The notes below the pieces were generated by a model that was not told where the DNA came from, made no database searches, and saw only the letters and a list, made by a program, of their open reading frames with translations. DNA of 52,442 nt from Sphingomonadales bacterium (GTDB lineage: Bacteria > Pseudomonadota > Alphaproteobacteria > Sphingomonadales > Sphingomonadaceae): assembly GCA_012032285.1 (NCBI GenBank), contig JAAURJ010000017.1, positions 1 through 52,442 on the forward strand, in the 5' to 3' direction. This document shows, in pieces, positions 1-10,442 of the stretch. Positions within the stretch are counted from its first letter, which is position 1. Each line of letters starts with the position of its first letter. The translations under genes and the position numbers were made by a program.

Positions 1-29
1 GGACATTAAAATGGCTTCGATCTCGAAAC

Positions 30-73
30 AAAATGCCCTTGCAGGCAGAATAGCTGCCTGCGGCGTGCATTTT
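30..73 (-). terminator. Possible intrinsic terminator downstream of the DUF2177 gene
   Basis: An 8-bp perfect stem (GCAGGCAG / CTGCCTGC, loop of about 5 nt) lies inside an outer AAAATGC / GCATTTT pairing, so the hairpin is flanked by A-rich and T-rich ends on both strands. It sits about 60 bp beyond the stop of the minus-strand gene that ends at 130. It could terminate that gene, or a plus-strand gene lying left of the window. The T run is short, so this is only a candidate. Positions 74-129 hold nothing I recognise. Confidence 0.4.
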
Positions 74-129
74 GCTCCAATATCTTCGCCATTTTGATGC
101 CTCGAATGGGTATTTAATAGGTCCTGACC

Positions 130-549
130 CTAAACAGCCTTGCCAAAAATCATCGTCGTTATCCAATAACCGCCCAGCGCCGCACCGCCTGTTAGGAATG
201 TGCCCCAGATCATATCGGCAATGGTCACCTTCAAACTCCATTGTTTCAACACGGCATAGCTGGTCATATCATAGGTCATATAGCAGAAAAAGCCGAGCAA
301 AGCGCCCCATAGCAGTGCCGTTTGCCATTTGCCGTCATGGAGCGCAGGGCCAACTGCAAAAATGATAATGCCCAGAATATAGAGCAGGTAAAAGGCAATT
401 GCTGGCCCCATGCGAAAACCGCCTTCATAGAGCATATCACCAATTTCAGGCTTATAGAGCTTCTCATATGCATTTTTCAGCCAGATGGAATCAATCAGTA
501 GAAAGCTGATCCCTGTAGCGATATAGGCGGTGATATATTTGACGATCAT
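130..549 (-). CDS. DUF2177 family membrane protein
   Basis: A 139-residue integral membrane protein of the DUF2177 family; the function is unknown. Four hydrophobic segments are visible at about residues 5-22, 50-68, 78-95 and 110-132. The family-typical acidic and tyrosine-rich patches lie between them, including DSIWLKNAYEKLYKPEIG near residues 20-37 and MTYDMTSYAVLK near 91-102. It is probably in the inner membrane. The ATG at 549 directly follows a perfect hairpin that contains the AAGGAGG Shine-Dalgarno, so translation is probably controlled (see the hairpin entry). It lies 74 bp downstream of the outer-membrane protein gene on the same strand and may share its transcript. The family call rests on recognition of the residue pattern only. 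Confidence 0.8.
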   Translation of the reverse strand: MIVKYITAYIATGISFLLIDSIWLKNAYEKLYKPEIGDMLYEGGFRMGPAIAFYLLYILGIIIFAVGPALHDGKWQTALLWGALLGFFCYMTYDMTSYAVLKQWSLKVTIADMIWGTFLTGGAALGGYWITTMIFGKAV

Positions 550-595
550 GGCTCTGCCTCCTTGAACTTTATGCCTTGTTCAAGGAGGCAGAGCC
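550..595 (-). promoter_or_regulatory. Perfect 18-bp hairpin that sequesters the ribosome binding site
   Basis: The arms at 550-567 and 578-595 are perfect reverse complements of 18 bases with a 10-base loop at 568-577. Read on the minus strand, the 3' arm contains AAGGAGG and ends at the base just before the ATG at 549-547. The 5' arm contains the complementary CCTCCTT. In the RNA the Shine-Dalgarno is therefore fully paired, with only the start codon free. No T tract follows the stem (the next bases are the start codon), so it is not an ordinary intrinsic terminator. The structure is seen directly; a role as a translational switch, such as an RNA thermometer, a site opened by a protein or sRNA, or a control by upstream translation, is inference. 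Confidence 0.85.
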
Positions 596-623
596 AAAGG
601 TCAATGCAGGAGATTGGCTATGC

Positions 624-1396
624 CTATTTCCCGCCAAAGGGAATACGCAAGCCCAGCGATACAATCGACTGGTCGCTATCCACTTCTAAATCTGCGGGCA
701 GCAAGTTTAATGCTATCCCTGCCCGGTCCGCAGCGCGATAGGTATATTGGCCGTAAATTTCCATAGAAGGGCCAATTTTATAAGTCAGCCCGGCCATGCC
801 TTGCCAAGCAAAGACGGTTGCATTGTCATCGGCCACATCCACGCCGGATGGGATGAAACGAACGTCGGTGAACTGCACCCCGGCCCCGCCTCCCAAATAG
901 GGTTGCAGATTGCCTGTCTTGTTAAAATCATAGAAAATATTGGCCATCGCGCCGTAGGTTTTCAATTTTCCCTGACCGTCGGCCAATACTTCACCAACAA
1001 GCGGATTTGTCGCACTCGCCGCGCCGCGCGTGAGGACGGCGGAATCAACCCCGTCAATATTCGTTCCGCCAACCAAAAGGTCGCGGTGGTTATCGATATC
1101 GTTTTCATTATAAAAACCCTGAACCTCAAAACGGAAACCATTATCAAAACGGTAACCGCCATTCAGGTTCAAATCAAATCCGCTGTTAAATCCGGTGCGC
1201 CAATCAACACTGGTTCCAGATGGTATCGCCGGGAAATCAGCGGTCGCGGGTATCGCGGCCGTTGTTTCACCGCTATTCTCACTGTCATTGGGCAGTGTAA
1301 CCCCTACAGAGCCGCCAATATAAGGCTCCCCTGCATGGGCCGTGCCGGCAAATAATGTGCAGGCAGAAAGAAAAATATTTTTGATGAATTGCGCAT
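624..1396 (-). CDS. Outer-membrane beta-barrel protein (one apparent frameshift in the signal peptide)
   Basis: A small porin-like beta-barrel protein of the OMP_b-brl/opacity type, about 257 residues after correction. The mature part starts at GEPYIGGSVGV, has alternating amphipathic strands with Gly/Tyr/Phe-rich turns, and ends in the family-like SLGLRIPFGGK. The uninterrupted frame would start at 1415 with an odd N-terminus. A better start is ATG 1396, which has GGAG 7 bases upstream; it reads MRNSSKIFF and joins the signal peptide LSACTLFAGTAHA if one T is restored in the run at plus-strand 1371-1375. That gives a normal N-region, hydrophobic core and AHA cleavage site. It is probably exported and inserted in the outer membrane by the BAM complex, whose BamA is also in this window. 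Substrate or function is unknown. The 148 bases between it and folP hold a 15-base palindrome at 1448-1462 and no gene. Confidence 0.75.
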
Positions 1397-1563
1397 AACA
1401 ATCTCCATTGGTCATTGTTTGTGCCCCGCGCCTTATTGATATGGCGCAGCTTAATTTAAGCTAACAAATCAGGATTTATGCGGCGAAACGCGGGATATTC
1501 AGGATATTCGATGGTGTGGTCGATAAAGCGTTTTGCTTGAGCGGTGGATGTTTAAGGGCGACC

Positions 1564-2667
1564 CTATGCAATCTGTGTCAAAGCCGCATCGCGCAGTCCG
1601 CGCCATATATGAACCGCCTGAACCGTTTCAAACGCATCATGCACGCGGACGATATGGGCACCCTGTTCCACCGCTTTCATCGCCAGAAACAATGAACCGC
1701 CCAGCCGTGCATCGGCGCCTGCTTCGTTTGACAAGGCACCAATCATCCGTTTCCTACTTGCGCCAAACAGGATCGGACAACCAATGGCATGATAGAGCGC
1801 AAGATTGTTTATAATCGCAAGATTTTCGGACAGCGACTTGCCAAAACCAAGGCCAGGGTCAATCAGGATTTTATCGCGCGAAATCCCTGCGGCCTCCACC
1901 GCATCGACCCGAGCCTCCAACCAGTCAAAAACATCGGTGACGACATTATAATAGCCGTCATTTTTATGCGGATCACTGCCTTGGCTCGGCGCGTGCATCA
2001 ACACAACCGGAACGCCCGCGGCGCGGACTATATCCAAGGCACGGTCATCATATAACAGGGCGGAAATATCATTCACCATCCGCGCTCCGGCGGTAATTGC
2101 CGCCTCCATCACCGCGGCCTTGCGGGTGTCAATGGACAAGGCAGTCCCCGAAGCGGACAGGCGTTCAATAATAGGTTGCACCCGTTTAATCTCGTCACCT
2201 TCCCAAACTGGTTTCGCGCCCGGCCGTGTGCTCTCGCCGCCAATGTCAATGATGGCCGCGCCGGCACCAGACATGGCAATGGCGGCTTCGGCGGCACGGT
2301 CTACATCATCATAGCTGCCGCCATCGGAAAAACTGTCAGGCGTCATATTTACTATGGCCATCACCTGCGGCTGATCCAACCGGATGGTTCGCCGCCCCAT
2401 CTGTACCGGCGCACGCGGCGCGGTGATACGGGTATAGAGCAGCGCCGCTCGATCAGCCAGAATAGCGGGCAAGCCCGCAATCGCTGTATCCCAATCCGAC
2501 ACCGGCACCATATGACGAATAAATCGCCCGCCCTGATGCATTATCAATTCTATTGCGGAAAACCATAGCATACCGCCTGCCAGCCGCTGCGTCTGACCAT
2601 CATGCATTTGCGGGCTTTCGGTAAAATGTACAGGGCGCAGATAGATTTCTGCCCCTGCATCAACCAT
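1564..2667 (-). CDS. folP: Dihydropteroate synthase
   Basis: FolP joins 6-hydroxymethyl-dihydropterin pyrophosphate and p-aminobenzoate to make dihydropteroate in folate synthesis; it is the sulfonamide target. The TIM-barrel core begins near residue 95 with the signature MAIVNMTPDSFSDGG, followed by DIGGESTRPGA (pterin-site segment), ALSIDTRK, MVNDISA and the C-terminal RVHD motif. The extra N-terminal region of about 85 residues (LYLRP-like, WFSA) is characteristic of sphingomonad homologues as I remember them. Start choice is uncertain: ATG 2667 gives a typical N-terminus but no Shine-Dalgarno is visible. A TTG at 2691 overlaps the ccrM stop as TTGA, which would fit translational coupling. 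It is the last gene behind ccrM. Confidence 0.92.
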   Translation of the reverse strand: MVDAGAEIYLRPVHFTESPQMHDGQTQRLAGGMLWFSAIELIMHQGGRFIRHMVPVSDWDTAIAGLPAILADRAALLYTRITAPRAPVQMGRRTIRLDQPQVMAIVNMTPDSFSDGGSYDDVDRAAEAAIAMSGAGAAIIDIGGESTRPGAKPVWEGDEIKRVQPIIERLSASGTALSIDTRKAAVMEAAITAGARMVNDISALLYDDRALDIVRAAGVPVVLMHAPSQGSDPHKNDGYYNVVTDVFDWLEARVDAVEAAGISRDKILIDPGLGFGKSLSENLAIINNLALYHAIGCPILFGASRKRMIGALSNEAGADARLGGSLFLAMKAVEQGAHIVRVHDAFETVQAVHIWRGLRDAALTQIA

Positions 2668-2687
2668 GGAAAGGGCCGCGGAGAGCT

Positions 2688-3833
<1,146 letters not shown>

Positions 3834-3866
3834 TCACCTTTTCGTTCAACCCGAATTACCACCGTT

Positions 3867-4030
3867 GAGTCCTCAAATGGTTAACGTCAAGGCTGTTAAC
3901 CTGCACAATAACGACAAAAATATGGTTAACGTTACCGCCGAAGGGGGAGAACAAAAGCGGTCACCCACAAGATATTGAGTCCGGCGATTCGCCTGCGACT
4001 CCACCCATTGTGGTGTGACGCAAAAGACTC
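3867..4030. promoter_or_regulatory. GANTC cluster and GTTAAC repeats upstream of ccrM
   Basis: Five CcrM target sites lie in 164 bases: GAGTC 3867-3871, GAGTC 3977-3981, GATTC 3986-3990, GACTC 3997-4001 and GACTC 4026-4030. In random sequence fewer than one would be expected. Three copies of GTTAAC start at 3880, 3895 and 3925; these resemble CtrA half-sites, but the spacing is not the TTAA-N7-TTAA of the consensus. The stretch separates ccrM (start 3830) from the upstream rnhB (end 4060) and must hold the ccrM promoter. Control by methylation state is inferred from Caulobacter. Confidence 0.65.
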
Positions 4031-4059
4031 AATTGCACCCCATTTACGAAAAAAATTAT

Positions 4060-4631
4060 CTATACCAAAATCATCTGCGCAACCGGCGCAAAGCTTTTCC
4101 GGTGGAGCGGTGTTGGCCCTGAAGAGCGCAGCGCATCCATATGCGCTTTGCTGCCATAACCTTTATTACTGGCCCAGCCATAGCCGGGATAGTCGGCATC
4201 GGCGGCAACCATCAACCGGTCCCGGTGCTCCTTGGCCAATATACTCGCCGCCGAAATACAGGGGTGCAGCGCATCCCCGCCCACCACAGCCTCAGCATTA
4301 TAGCGCCACTTGGGCAACCGGTTGCCATCCACCAAAATTTGAATTTGATCCGGATTGCCGCCTATTTGATCGAACAGATCGTTCACCGCCCTTGCCATGG
4401 CCAGCATCGTTGCTTGTAGAATATTGATATGGTCGATTTCCTCCACCGACGCCGTGCCAATCGCCCAATGACAGCGATCTTAATCTCAGCCTCCAGCGCG
4501 GCGCGTTTTTTTGCAGTCAGTTTTTTGCTGTCATCAAGCCCGTCTATCCCGCGATCACACAGCAGCACCGCCGCCGCCACCACCGGCCCAGCAAGCGGCC
4601 CGCGCCCAGCCTCATCAACGCCGAATATCAT
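4060..4631 (-). CDS. rnhB: Ribonuclease HII (one apparent frameshift)
   Basis: RNase HII cuts RNA in RNA/DNA hybrids and removes single ribonucleotides from DNA; cytoplasmic. The first half carries [18 protein letters not shown] (catalytic DE) and [11 protein letters not shown]. The second half, in another frame, carries [21 protein letters not shown] (catalytic Asp) and [14 protein letters not shown]. The two join as [19 protein letters not shown] if one base is restored at about 4475-4478 (minus-strand ATCGC for ATCCGC). The corrected protein has about 190 residues, normal for the family. ATG 4631 overlaps the thiD stop as ATGA and gives the usual [11 protein letters not shown] start; an upstream in-frame ATG lies at 4652. 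Given the many similar indels, a sequencing error is likelier than a pseudogene. Confidence 0.9.
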
Positions 4632-5779
4632 TTCTTTTCCGTCATCCGCCAAGGCGGAAACCGTCTATTCTCGCCCGCTTGATAGAGACAAATGACATTG
4701 CCATGGGGATCACGAAGCCGCGCCTCTCGCCAGCCCCAGTCTTCATCCTGTGGCATTTGGTCAAAATCTAGCCCGTCGCTGGCGAGTTGCGCTGTCCATT
4801 TATCGAGAGCACGGCTTTCCAGATAAATGGTCACGCCGCTGCTGTCGGCATCGCTTTCATGGACTGACAAAGTCACGCCGTTCGCGGCCTCAAACCGGGC
4901 ATAGCCATTTTCCGGGCTGTCCACAATTTGCTGCAAGCCCAGTTCTTTATAAAAAAGCACGGAGGCACGGTAGTCGCGGGCCGGTAGCGTAATTTGATTA
5001 AGCGAGACGCCGGGGACCATCGCATCTTCACGTACGCTTTGATGCGCCATTGGGCCATGACCTTTGCCTAGGCCATCTGCACCGTGCATCGCCAAACGCA
5101 CAAATTCTATCCCGCGCTCCACCGCTGCTTCCACGTCCATGCCTTGCCCAAGACCGCAGGCCACTGCGCTCGCCAAGGTGCAGCCGGTGCCATGGGTGTT
5201 TTTGCTGTCAATGCGGGGATTACACCATTCGCGTATCTGCCCGCCGGGGGAGAGCAATTGATCGATGATATCTGTTCCTTTGCCCTCTGCATGGCCGCCC
5301 TTCATCAACAAGTGGCAGCCATGCCGCAGGATCGGGGCGACACCGCCCAGCGCGTTCATTTCGGGAATATTGGGCGTCACGACATGGGCCAGCGCCATTA
5401 GCCGCTGAAACACCGATACCGTCCGGGCATCGGCGAGCGCCGCGCCGCTGGTTGCCACCATTACGGGATCGAACACAATCGGCACGCTGATCTCTCGCAG
5501 AAAATCGGTCACTGCTTCAGCGGTTTCCGCGCTACCGATCATGCCTATTTTAACCGCATCAATGCCAATATCGCTGACCACGCTGCGGCATTGTTCGATC
5601 ACCATCGCCGCGGGCACAGTATGAACCGCTTGCACCCCAACCGTATTTTGAGCGGTAATGGCGGTAATCGCGGTAATGGCATGGCCGCCAAGCATAGTGA
5701 CCGTTTTGATATCGGCCTGTATCCCTGCCCCGCCGCCGCTGTCCGATCCGGCAATGATCAGGATGCGCGCCGCACTCAT
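4628..5779 (-). CDS. thiD: Hydroxymethylpyrimidine/phosphomethylpyrimidine kinase fused to a VOC (glyoxalase-like) domain
   Basis: 383 residues. Residues 1 to about 255 are ThiD, the kinase that phosphorylates HMP and HMP-P in thiamine synthesis: [21 protein letters not shown] at the N-terminus, [18 protein letters not shown], and the catalytic [14 protein letters not shown] near residues 195-210. Residues from about 262 on form a VOC-superfamily domain: [31 protein letters not shown] and [17 protein letters not shown], ending RRFPPWRM. The kinase start is ATG 5779, overlapping the upstream stop as ATGA; a longer frame to 5875 reads into the neighbouring gene. The VOC domain begins with its own in-frame ATG (AMVPGV). 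The fusion may be real, or an indel here may have removed a stop codon between two genes. Its role beyond the kinase step is unknown. Confidence 0.88.
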   Translation of the reverse strand: MSAARILIIAGSDSGGGAGIQADIKTVTMLGGHAITAITAITAQNTVGVQAVHTVPAAMVIEQCRSVVSDIGIDAVKIGMIGSAETAEAVTDFLREISVPIVFDPVMVATSGAALADARTVSVFQRLMALAHVVTPNIPEMNALGGVAPILRHGCHLLMKGGHAEGKGTDIIDQLLSPGGQIREWCNPRIDSKNTHGTGCTLASAVACGLGQGMDVEAAVERGIEFVRLAMHGADGLGKGHGPMAHQSVREDAMVPGVSLNQITLPARDYRASVLFYKELGLQQIVDSPENGYARFEAANGVTLSVHESDADSSGVTIYLESRALDKWTAQLASDGLDFDQMPQDEDWGWREARLRDPHGNVICLYQAGENRRFPPWRMTEKK

Positions 5780-6000
5780 TGCTGATATTTGCGGATCGTT
5801 GAGGCGGGATATTTGTCCAGCAATTTCTTTGACCGCACTGGCCGATCGCTCAGCTCGCCCCCGCAATTGGGGCAAATCTCGTCCATTTCATCGGTGCAGC
5901 CGGCACAGAAAGTGCATTCAAAGGAACAGATGAACGCGCCGTGGCTATGCGCCGGCAAATCGGTGCCACAGCGTTCACAATCGGGCCGCATTTCAAGCAT
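5776..6000 (-). CDS. DUF1272 small zinc-ribbon protein
   Basis: 74 residues of the DUF1272 family. Cysteines are arranged as two ribbon knuckles: CERCG near residue 8, then CSFECTFCAGC near 25-35 and CPNCGG near 43-48, suggesting structural zinc binding. The C-terminus is basic (RPVRSKKLL). It sits between glmM (start codon overlaps the glmM stop as TAATG) and thiD (ATGA overlap), so the three are translated from one transcript. The biochemical role of the family is not known to me; cytosolic, no signal peptide. Confidence 0.88.
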   Translation of the reverse strand: MLEMRPDCERCGTDLPAHSHGAFICSFECTFCAGCTDEMDEICPNCGGELSDRPVRSKKLLDKYPASTIRKYQQ

Positions 6001-7337
6001 TAACCAGCGACCTTTGCAACGGCATCACATATCCGATTGACCACCGCCTCGACCTGCACCGCATCGTCGCCTTCAGCCATTACGCGGATTACAGGTTCTG
6101 TTCCTGACGGACGGATGACCAAGCGCCCCTGCCCTTCCAATTGCTTCTCCGCCTCTGCAATCACCGTCAGCACATTTTCATGCTCCAGCGGTTTTCCGCC
6201 AGCGAACCGCACATTCTTCAAAAGCTGTGGCACTGGATCAAACAGGTGGAGCAGCTCGCTCGCCCGCTTGCCGCTCTCCACCATCTGTGAAAGCACCTGT
6301 AATGCTGTGACTGTGCCGTCGCCGGTGGTGGCATGGTCGAGCATGATCATATGCCCCGATTGCTCCCCACCAACATTCATGCCGCGTGCGCGCATCTCTT
6401 CCAAAACATAGCGGTCACCGACTTTGGCGCGAACAAGTTTAAGATGCTGCGTCGCAAGATAGCGTTCCAGCCCCAAATTCGACATCACCGTCGCCACAAT
6501 CCCGTCACCAGTGAGGCGTCCGCTACGGCTCATCGCCGTTCCGAGCAGAGCCATGATCTGATCCCCATCAACCACTTGCCCTTTTTCATCGACAATAATC
6601 AATCGGTCGGCGTCACCATCGAGCGCAATGCCAATATCCGCGCCCGATGCGACCACAGTTTCCTGCAATGTTGCGACATGGGTGGAACCCACTTTGTCAT
6701 TTATATTCTTTCCATTCGGGGTTACGCCAATGGTGGTCACTTTTGCACCCAATTCCCAAATAGCCGTGGGAGCAACCTGATAAGCAGCACCATTAGCGCA
6801 GTCGAGCACGACATGAAGGCCGTCAAACCGGATATGTTCAGACACCGATGCCTTAACCGCATGGATATAACGGCCCCGTGCATCCTCAATCCTGCGAGCG
6901 CGTCCTATTTCAGTGGGATCGGCAAGCGTCACAGGCGTTTCGATCAGCGCTTCTATCGCCAGTTCATCTTCGTCTGATAATTTAAATCCATCGGGGCCGA
7001 ACAGCTTTATACCATTATCCTCATAGGGATTATGGCTGGCCGAAATCATCACACCCAAATCGGCACGCATTGACCGGGTGAGCATAGCAACGGCAGGGGT
7101 CGGTATGGGTCCGAATTGTACAACATTCATACCCACGCTGGTAAAACCTGCCACCAACGCATTTTCAACCATATAGCCGGAAAGCCTGGTATCTTTGCCA
7201 ATTACAACACGGTGCTTGTGCCCACCGCGCAGGAAATGCGTGCCAGCGGCTTGTCCGACTTTCATCGCAACTTCCGGGGTCATATTACCTTGATTGGTTC
7301 GCCCCCTGATACCGTCAGTTCCAAAAAATTTGCGCAT
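6000..7337 (-). CDS. glmM: Phosphoglucosamine mutase
   Basis: GlmM converts glucosamine-6-phosphate to glucosamine-1-phosphate on the route to UDP-GlcNAc, for peptidoglycan and lipid A. The 445 residues start [15 protein letters not shown]. The phosphoserine loop [13 protein letters not shown] is at about residues 96-108, the metal-binding DGDADR near 238-243, the sugar-binding GGEQSGH near 322-328, and the phosphate-binding [12 protein letters not shown] near 408-420. All are intact and the length is typical. ATG 7337 has GGAG about 14 bases and AGGCG about 5 bases upstream. It heads a minus-strand transcript glmM-DUF1272-thiD-rnhB with start/stop overlaps throughout, and diverges from the symporter gene. 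Confidence 0.97.
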   Translation of the reverse strand: MRKFFGTDGIRGRTNQGNMTPEVAMKVGQAAGTHFLRGGHKHRVVIGKDTRLSGYMVENALVAGFTSVGMNVVQFGPIPTPAVAMLTRSMRADLGVMISASHNPYEDNGIKLFGPDGFKLSDEDELAIEALIETPVTLADPTEIGRARRIEDARGRYIHAVKASVSEHIRFDGLHVVLDCANGAAYQVAPTAIWELGAKVTTIGVTPNGKNINDKVGSTHVATLQETVVASGADIGIALDGDADRLIIVDEKGQVVDGDQIMALLGTAMSRSGRLTGDGIVATVMSNLGLERYLATQHLKLVRAKVGDRYVLEEMRARGMNVGGEQSGHMIMLDHATTGDGTVTALQVLSQMVESGKRASELLHLFDPVPQLLKNVRFAGGKPLEHENVLTVIAEAEKQLEGQGRLVIRPSGTEPVIRVMAEGDDAVQVEAVVNRICDAVAKVAG

Positions 7338-7488
7338 TCGCCTAAATTCTCCAGCTAATAACTTGTCTACCGCCCTAAACCAATTATCGCCGCCACGCCA
7401 AGCAGTGATTGCAAAAAAGCCCTAAGCGCTTGCCAGCGGGGCTTTGCACTGTATCTGTTGAGATAGGTTGGAAACAGGAAAATAAGAT

Positions 7489-8735
7489 ATGCAAAAAGCC
7501 CTTATCATTTTGGCCGCGCTCATCCTTGGCTTGATAGCCGGTATAATATTACCCGGTGAGGCAGGCGGACTAATAAAGGGAGCGGAATTCGCCGGCAGTT
7601 TATGGCTGAACGCGCTGCGCATGACGATCATTCCGCTAGTGGTCTCATTGCTCGTCGTCGGTATTGTGCAAACCGCAGCGATGGCCCGGGCGGGCCGGAT
7701 GACATTCCGCGCAATCATAGCCATGATCGCAATATTATGGGCCTCCGCAGCCATGGCGGCGCTGTTTACGCCCGCGCTGCTATCGCTATTTCCCCTGCCC
7801 GCTGATGCCGCCGCCGCGTTGCAATCAGCGCTCAGCACCGCTGAAAAGCCTGGCCCTGTACCCGGAATATTAGAATTTTTCCGCGATATTGTGCCCAGTA
7901 ACCCGGTCAGCGCGGCGGCCAATGATGCGATATTACCGCTGATCGTTTTTACTCTCTCCTTTGCCTTTGCCGTCACGCGCCTGCCCGAAAAAAGACGCAG
8001 CACCATCGCTGATTTCTTCGCCGCCATATCAGAAGCGATGTTGATCCTTGTGCAATGGGTTTTGGCGCTTGCCCCAATCGGTGTCTTTGCCCTTGCGCTG
8101 GTGGTAGGGGGGAAGGCCGGAGCGCAAAGCTTTGTCGGCCTTGCCCATTATGTGTTGATCGTCGTCGCGGTGGGCACTATTATCTATCTTGCCTCCTTTC
8201 TGCTCGCTTTTCTGGGCGGACGGCAAGGGCTGGTCCAATTTTTCCGCGCCAGTATTCCGGCACAAGCGGTGGCAATATCTACACAAAGCTCACTCGCCTC
8301 GCTGCCCGCCATGGTGCAAGGGGTAAAGGCGATGGGCGTGGGCGAACGCTCTGCTGACATCGTGCTGCCGATATCGGTCGCACTATTCCGCGCAACCGGG
8401 CCATGCATGAACCTAGCGGTTGCCATTTATGTCGCGCATTTAATGGGGATTGAACTGACCACAGGTGCCTTGATCGCAGGGGTCGTCGCCGCGGCCATCA
8501 CCACCATGGGCGCGGTTAGCTTGCCTGGATCGGTCAGCTTCATCACATCAATCGCGCCAATTAATATCGCCATGGGCCTTCCCGTCGAACCGCTGGTGCT
8601 GCTCTTGGCAATTGAGGCTTTTCCTGACATTATGCGAACGCTCGCCAATGTAACCATGGACATGGCCGTCACCACAACCATCGCGCACTCGGAAGGTGAT
8701 GTTACCAAAAGTGGATTAAGCCAAGGAGAAATGGC

Positions 8736-8739
<4 letters not shown>
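7489..8739 (+). CDS. Dicarboxylate/amino acid:cation symporter (DAACS/SDF family)
   Basis: 416 residues with eight or more hydrophobic segments and the two re-entrant loop signatures of the GltP/DctA family: the serine-rich loop STQSSLASLPAM near residues 263-275 and the substrate-site helix ATGPCMNLAVAIYVAHLMG near 302-320, followed by TTMGAVSLPGSVSF. It should import a dicarboxylate or acidic/neutral amino acid with Na+ or H+ across the inner membrane; the sequence does not fix the substrate. ATG 7489 has AGGAAAA about 9 bases upstream. The stop overlaps the next start as ATGA, pairing it with the aldo/keto reductase. The 151-bp space to glmM must hold divergent promoters. Confidence 0.92.
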
Positions 8740-9725
<986 letters not shown>

Positions 9726-9731
<6 letters not shown>

Positions 9732-10406
9732 GGCAAGCCAGCGGAACAATCCTGCAGCGGGAAGGTTAAACCAGCCATGTGCCCATGTCGCAAACAGCCA
9801 TAGGGCGGTACCGATAATCCATGTCCATGGTCCAATTGCGACTATACCAGTGACATTGGGGAAATAGCTTGTTCTGCGGCACCACATTTCCCATTCAACG
9901 CCCATGTTTGCCGACTTTTTTATCTCCTGCGCTTTTGCACCTGCCAAAGCGAGGAAGATGATGCTGCCTATGAAGATGAAATTATCGGTGCGCGGCGCAA
10001 TCAATATATGCGCAATACCCCATAGTGCAAAGGACCACATCATCGGGTGGCGGGTTACACGGAAAACGCCGGATGGAAGGCGCCCGGCATATTCCGCCGC
10101 TCCCGGCGATGGTAAAGCCGGGTTGCCCGACATTGAACCGGAATACAGGACGGCAGCAACAAAGGTCAGAAAACTCGCTATTCCCCATAATATATCCCCC
10201 GCCTGCCAAAAAGGCGTACTATCGGCAATTGCGCGATAGGCAATCACCATCCAGATCAGCGTAGCGAGCGAAATAAACGAATAGACCACCATAAAGGCAT
10301 TGTGGCCGAAAACCCGCACCATGCCGGGACGAAGGCTATGCGACATGGCAAAATGGCTGCCTACAAACGCGATAGAAGCAATAATCAGATTCAGATAGCC
10401 GCCCAT
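9726..10406 (-). CDS. NnrU family membrane protein
   Basis: 226 residues with about six transmembrane segments, of the NnrU family first described with denitrification genes and related to isoprenylcysteine methyltransferase-like membrane proteins. Conserved pieces visible: FVGSHFAMSHSLRP near residues 14-27, the SGNPALPSP loop near 92-100, and GVFRVTRHPMMWSFALWGIAH near 113-133 with its HP motif. No nitrite or nitric oxide reductase genes are near, so a role in denitrification is not supported here. ATG 10406 has AAGGATATAA upstream. It lies at the downstream end of the amidohydrolase block, with 36 bp between. Confidence 0.85.
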
Positions 10407-10442
10407 TTATATCCTTTCAGCAGCCCCCTTTTATATCATCCA

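Noticed and set aside
550-595. The hairpin as an intrinsic terminator of the outer-membrane protein gene
   Set aside because: No T tract follows on the minus strand; the next bases are the start codon of the DUF2177 gene and the stem holds its ribosome binding site.
1448-1462. Palindrome AGCTTAA-T-TTAAGCT upstream of the outer-membrane protein gene
   Set aside because: A perfect but AT-rich 15-base palindrome with no link to a known regulator and no second copy; kept only as a note.
3880-3930. GTTAAC copies as a canonical CtrA site
   Set aside because: The TTAA-to-TTAA gaps are 11 and 26 bases, not 7, so only half-sites can be claimed.
4060-4652. rnhB and the other split genes as pseudogenes
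   Set aside because: All catalytic motifs are conserved on both sides of each break, and essential genes show the same damage, so decay is not supported.
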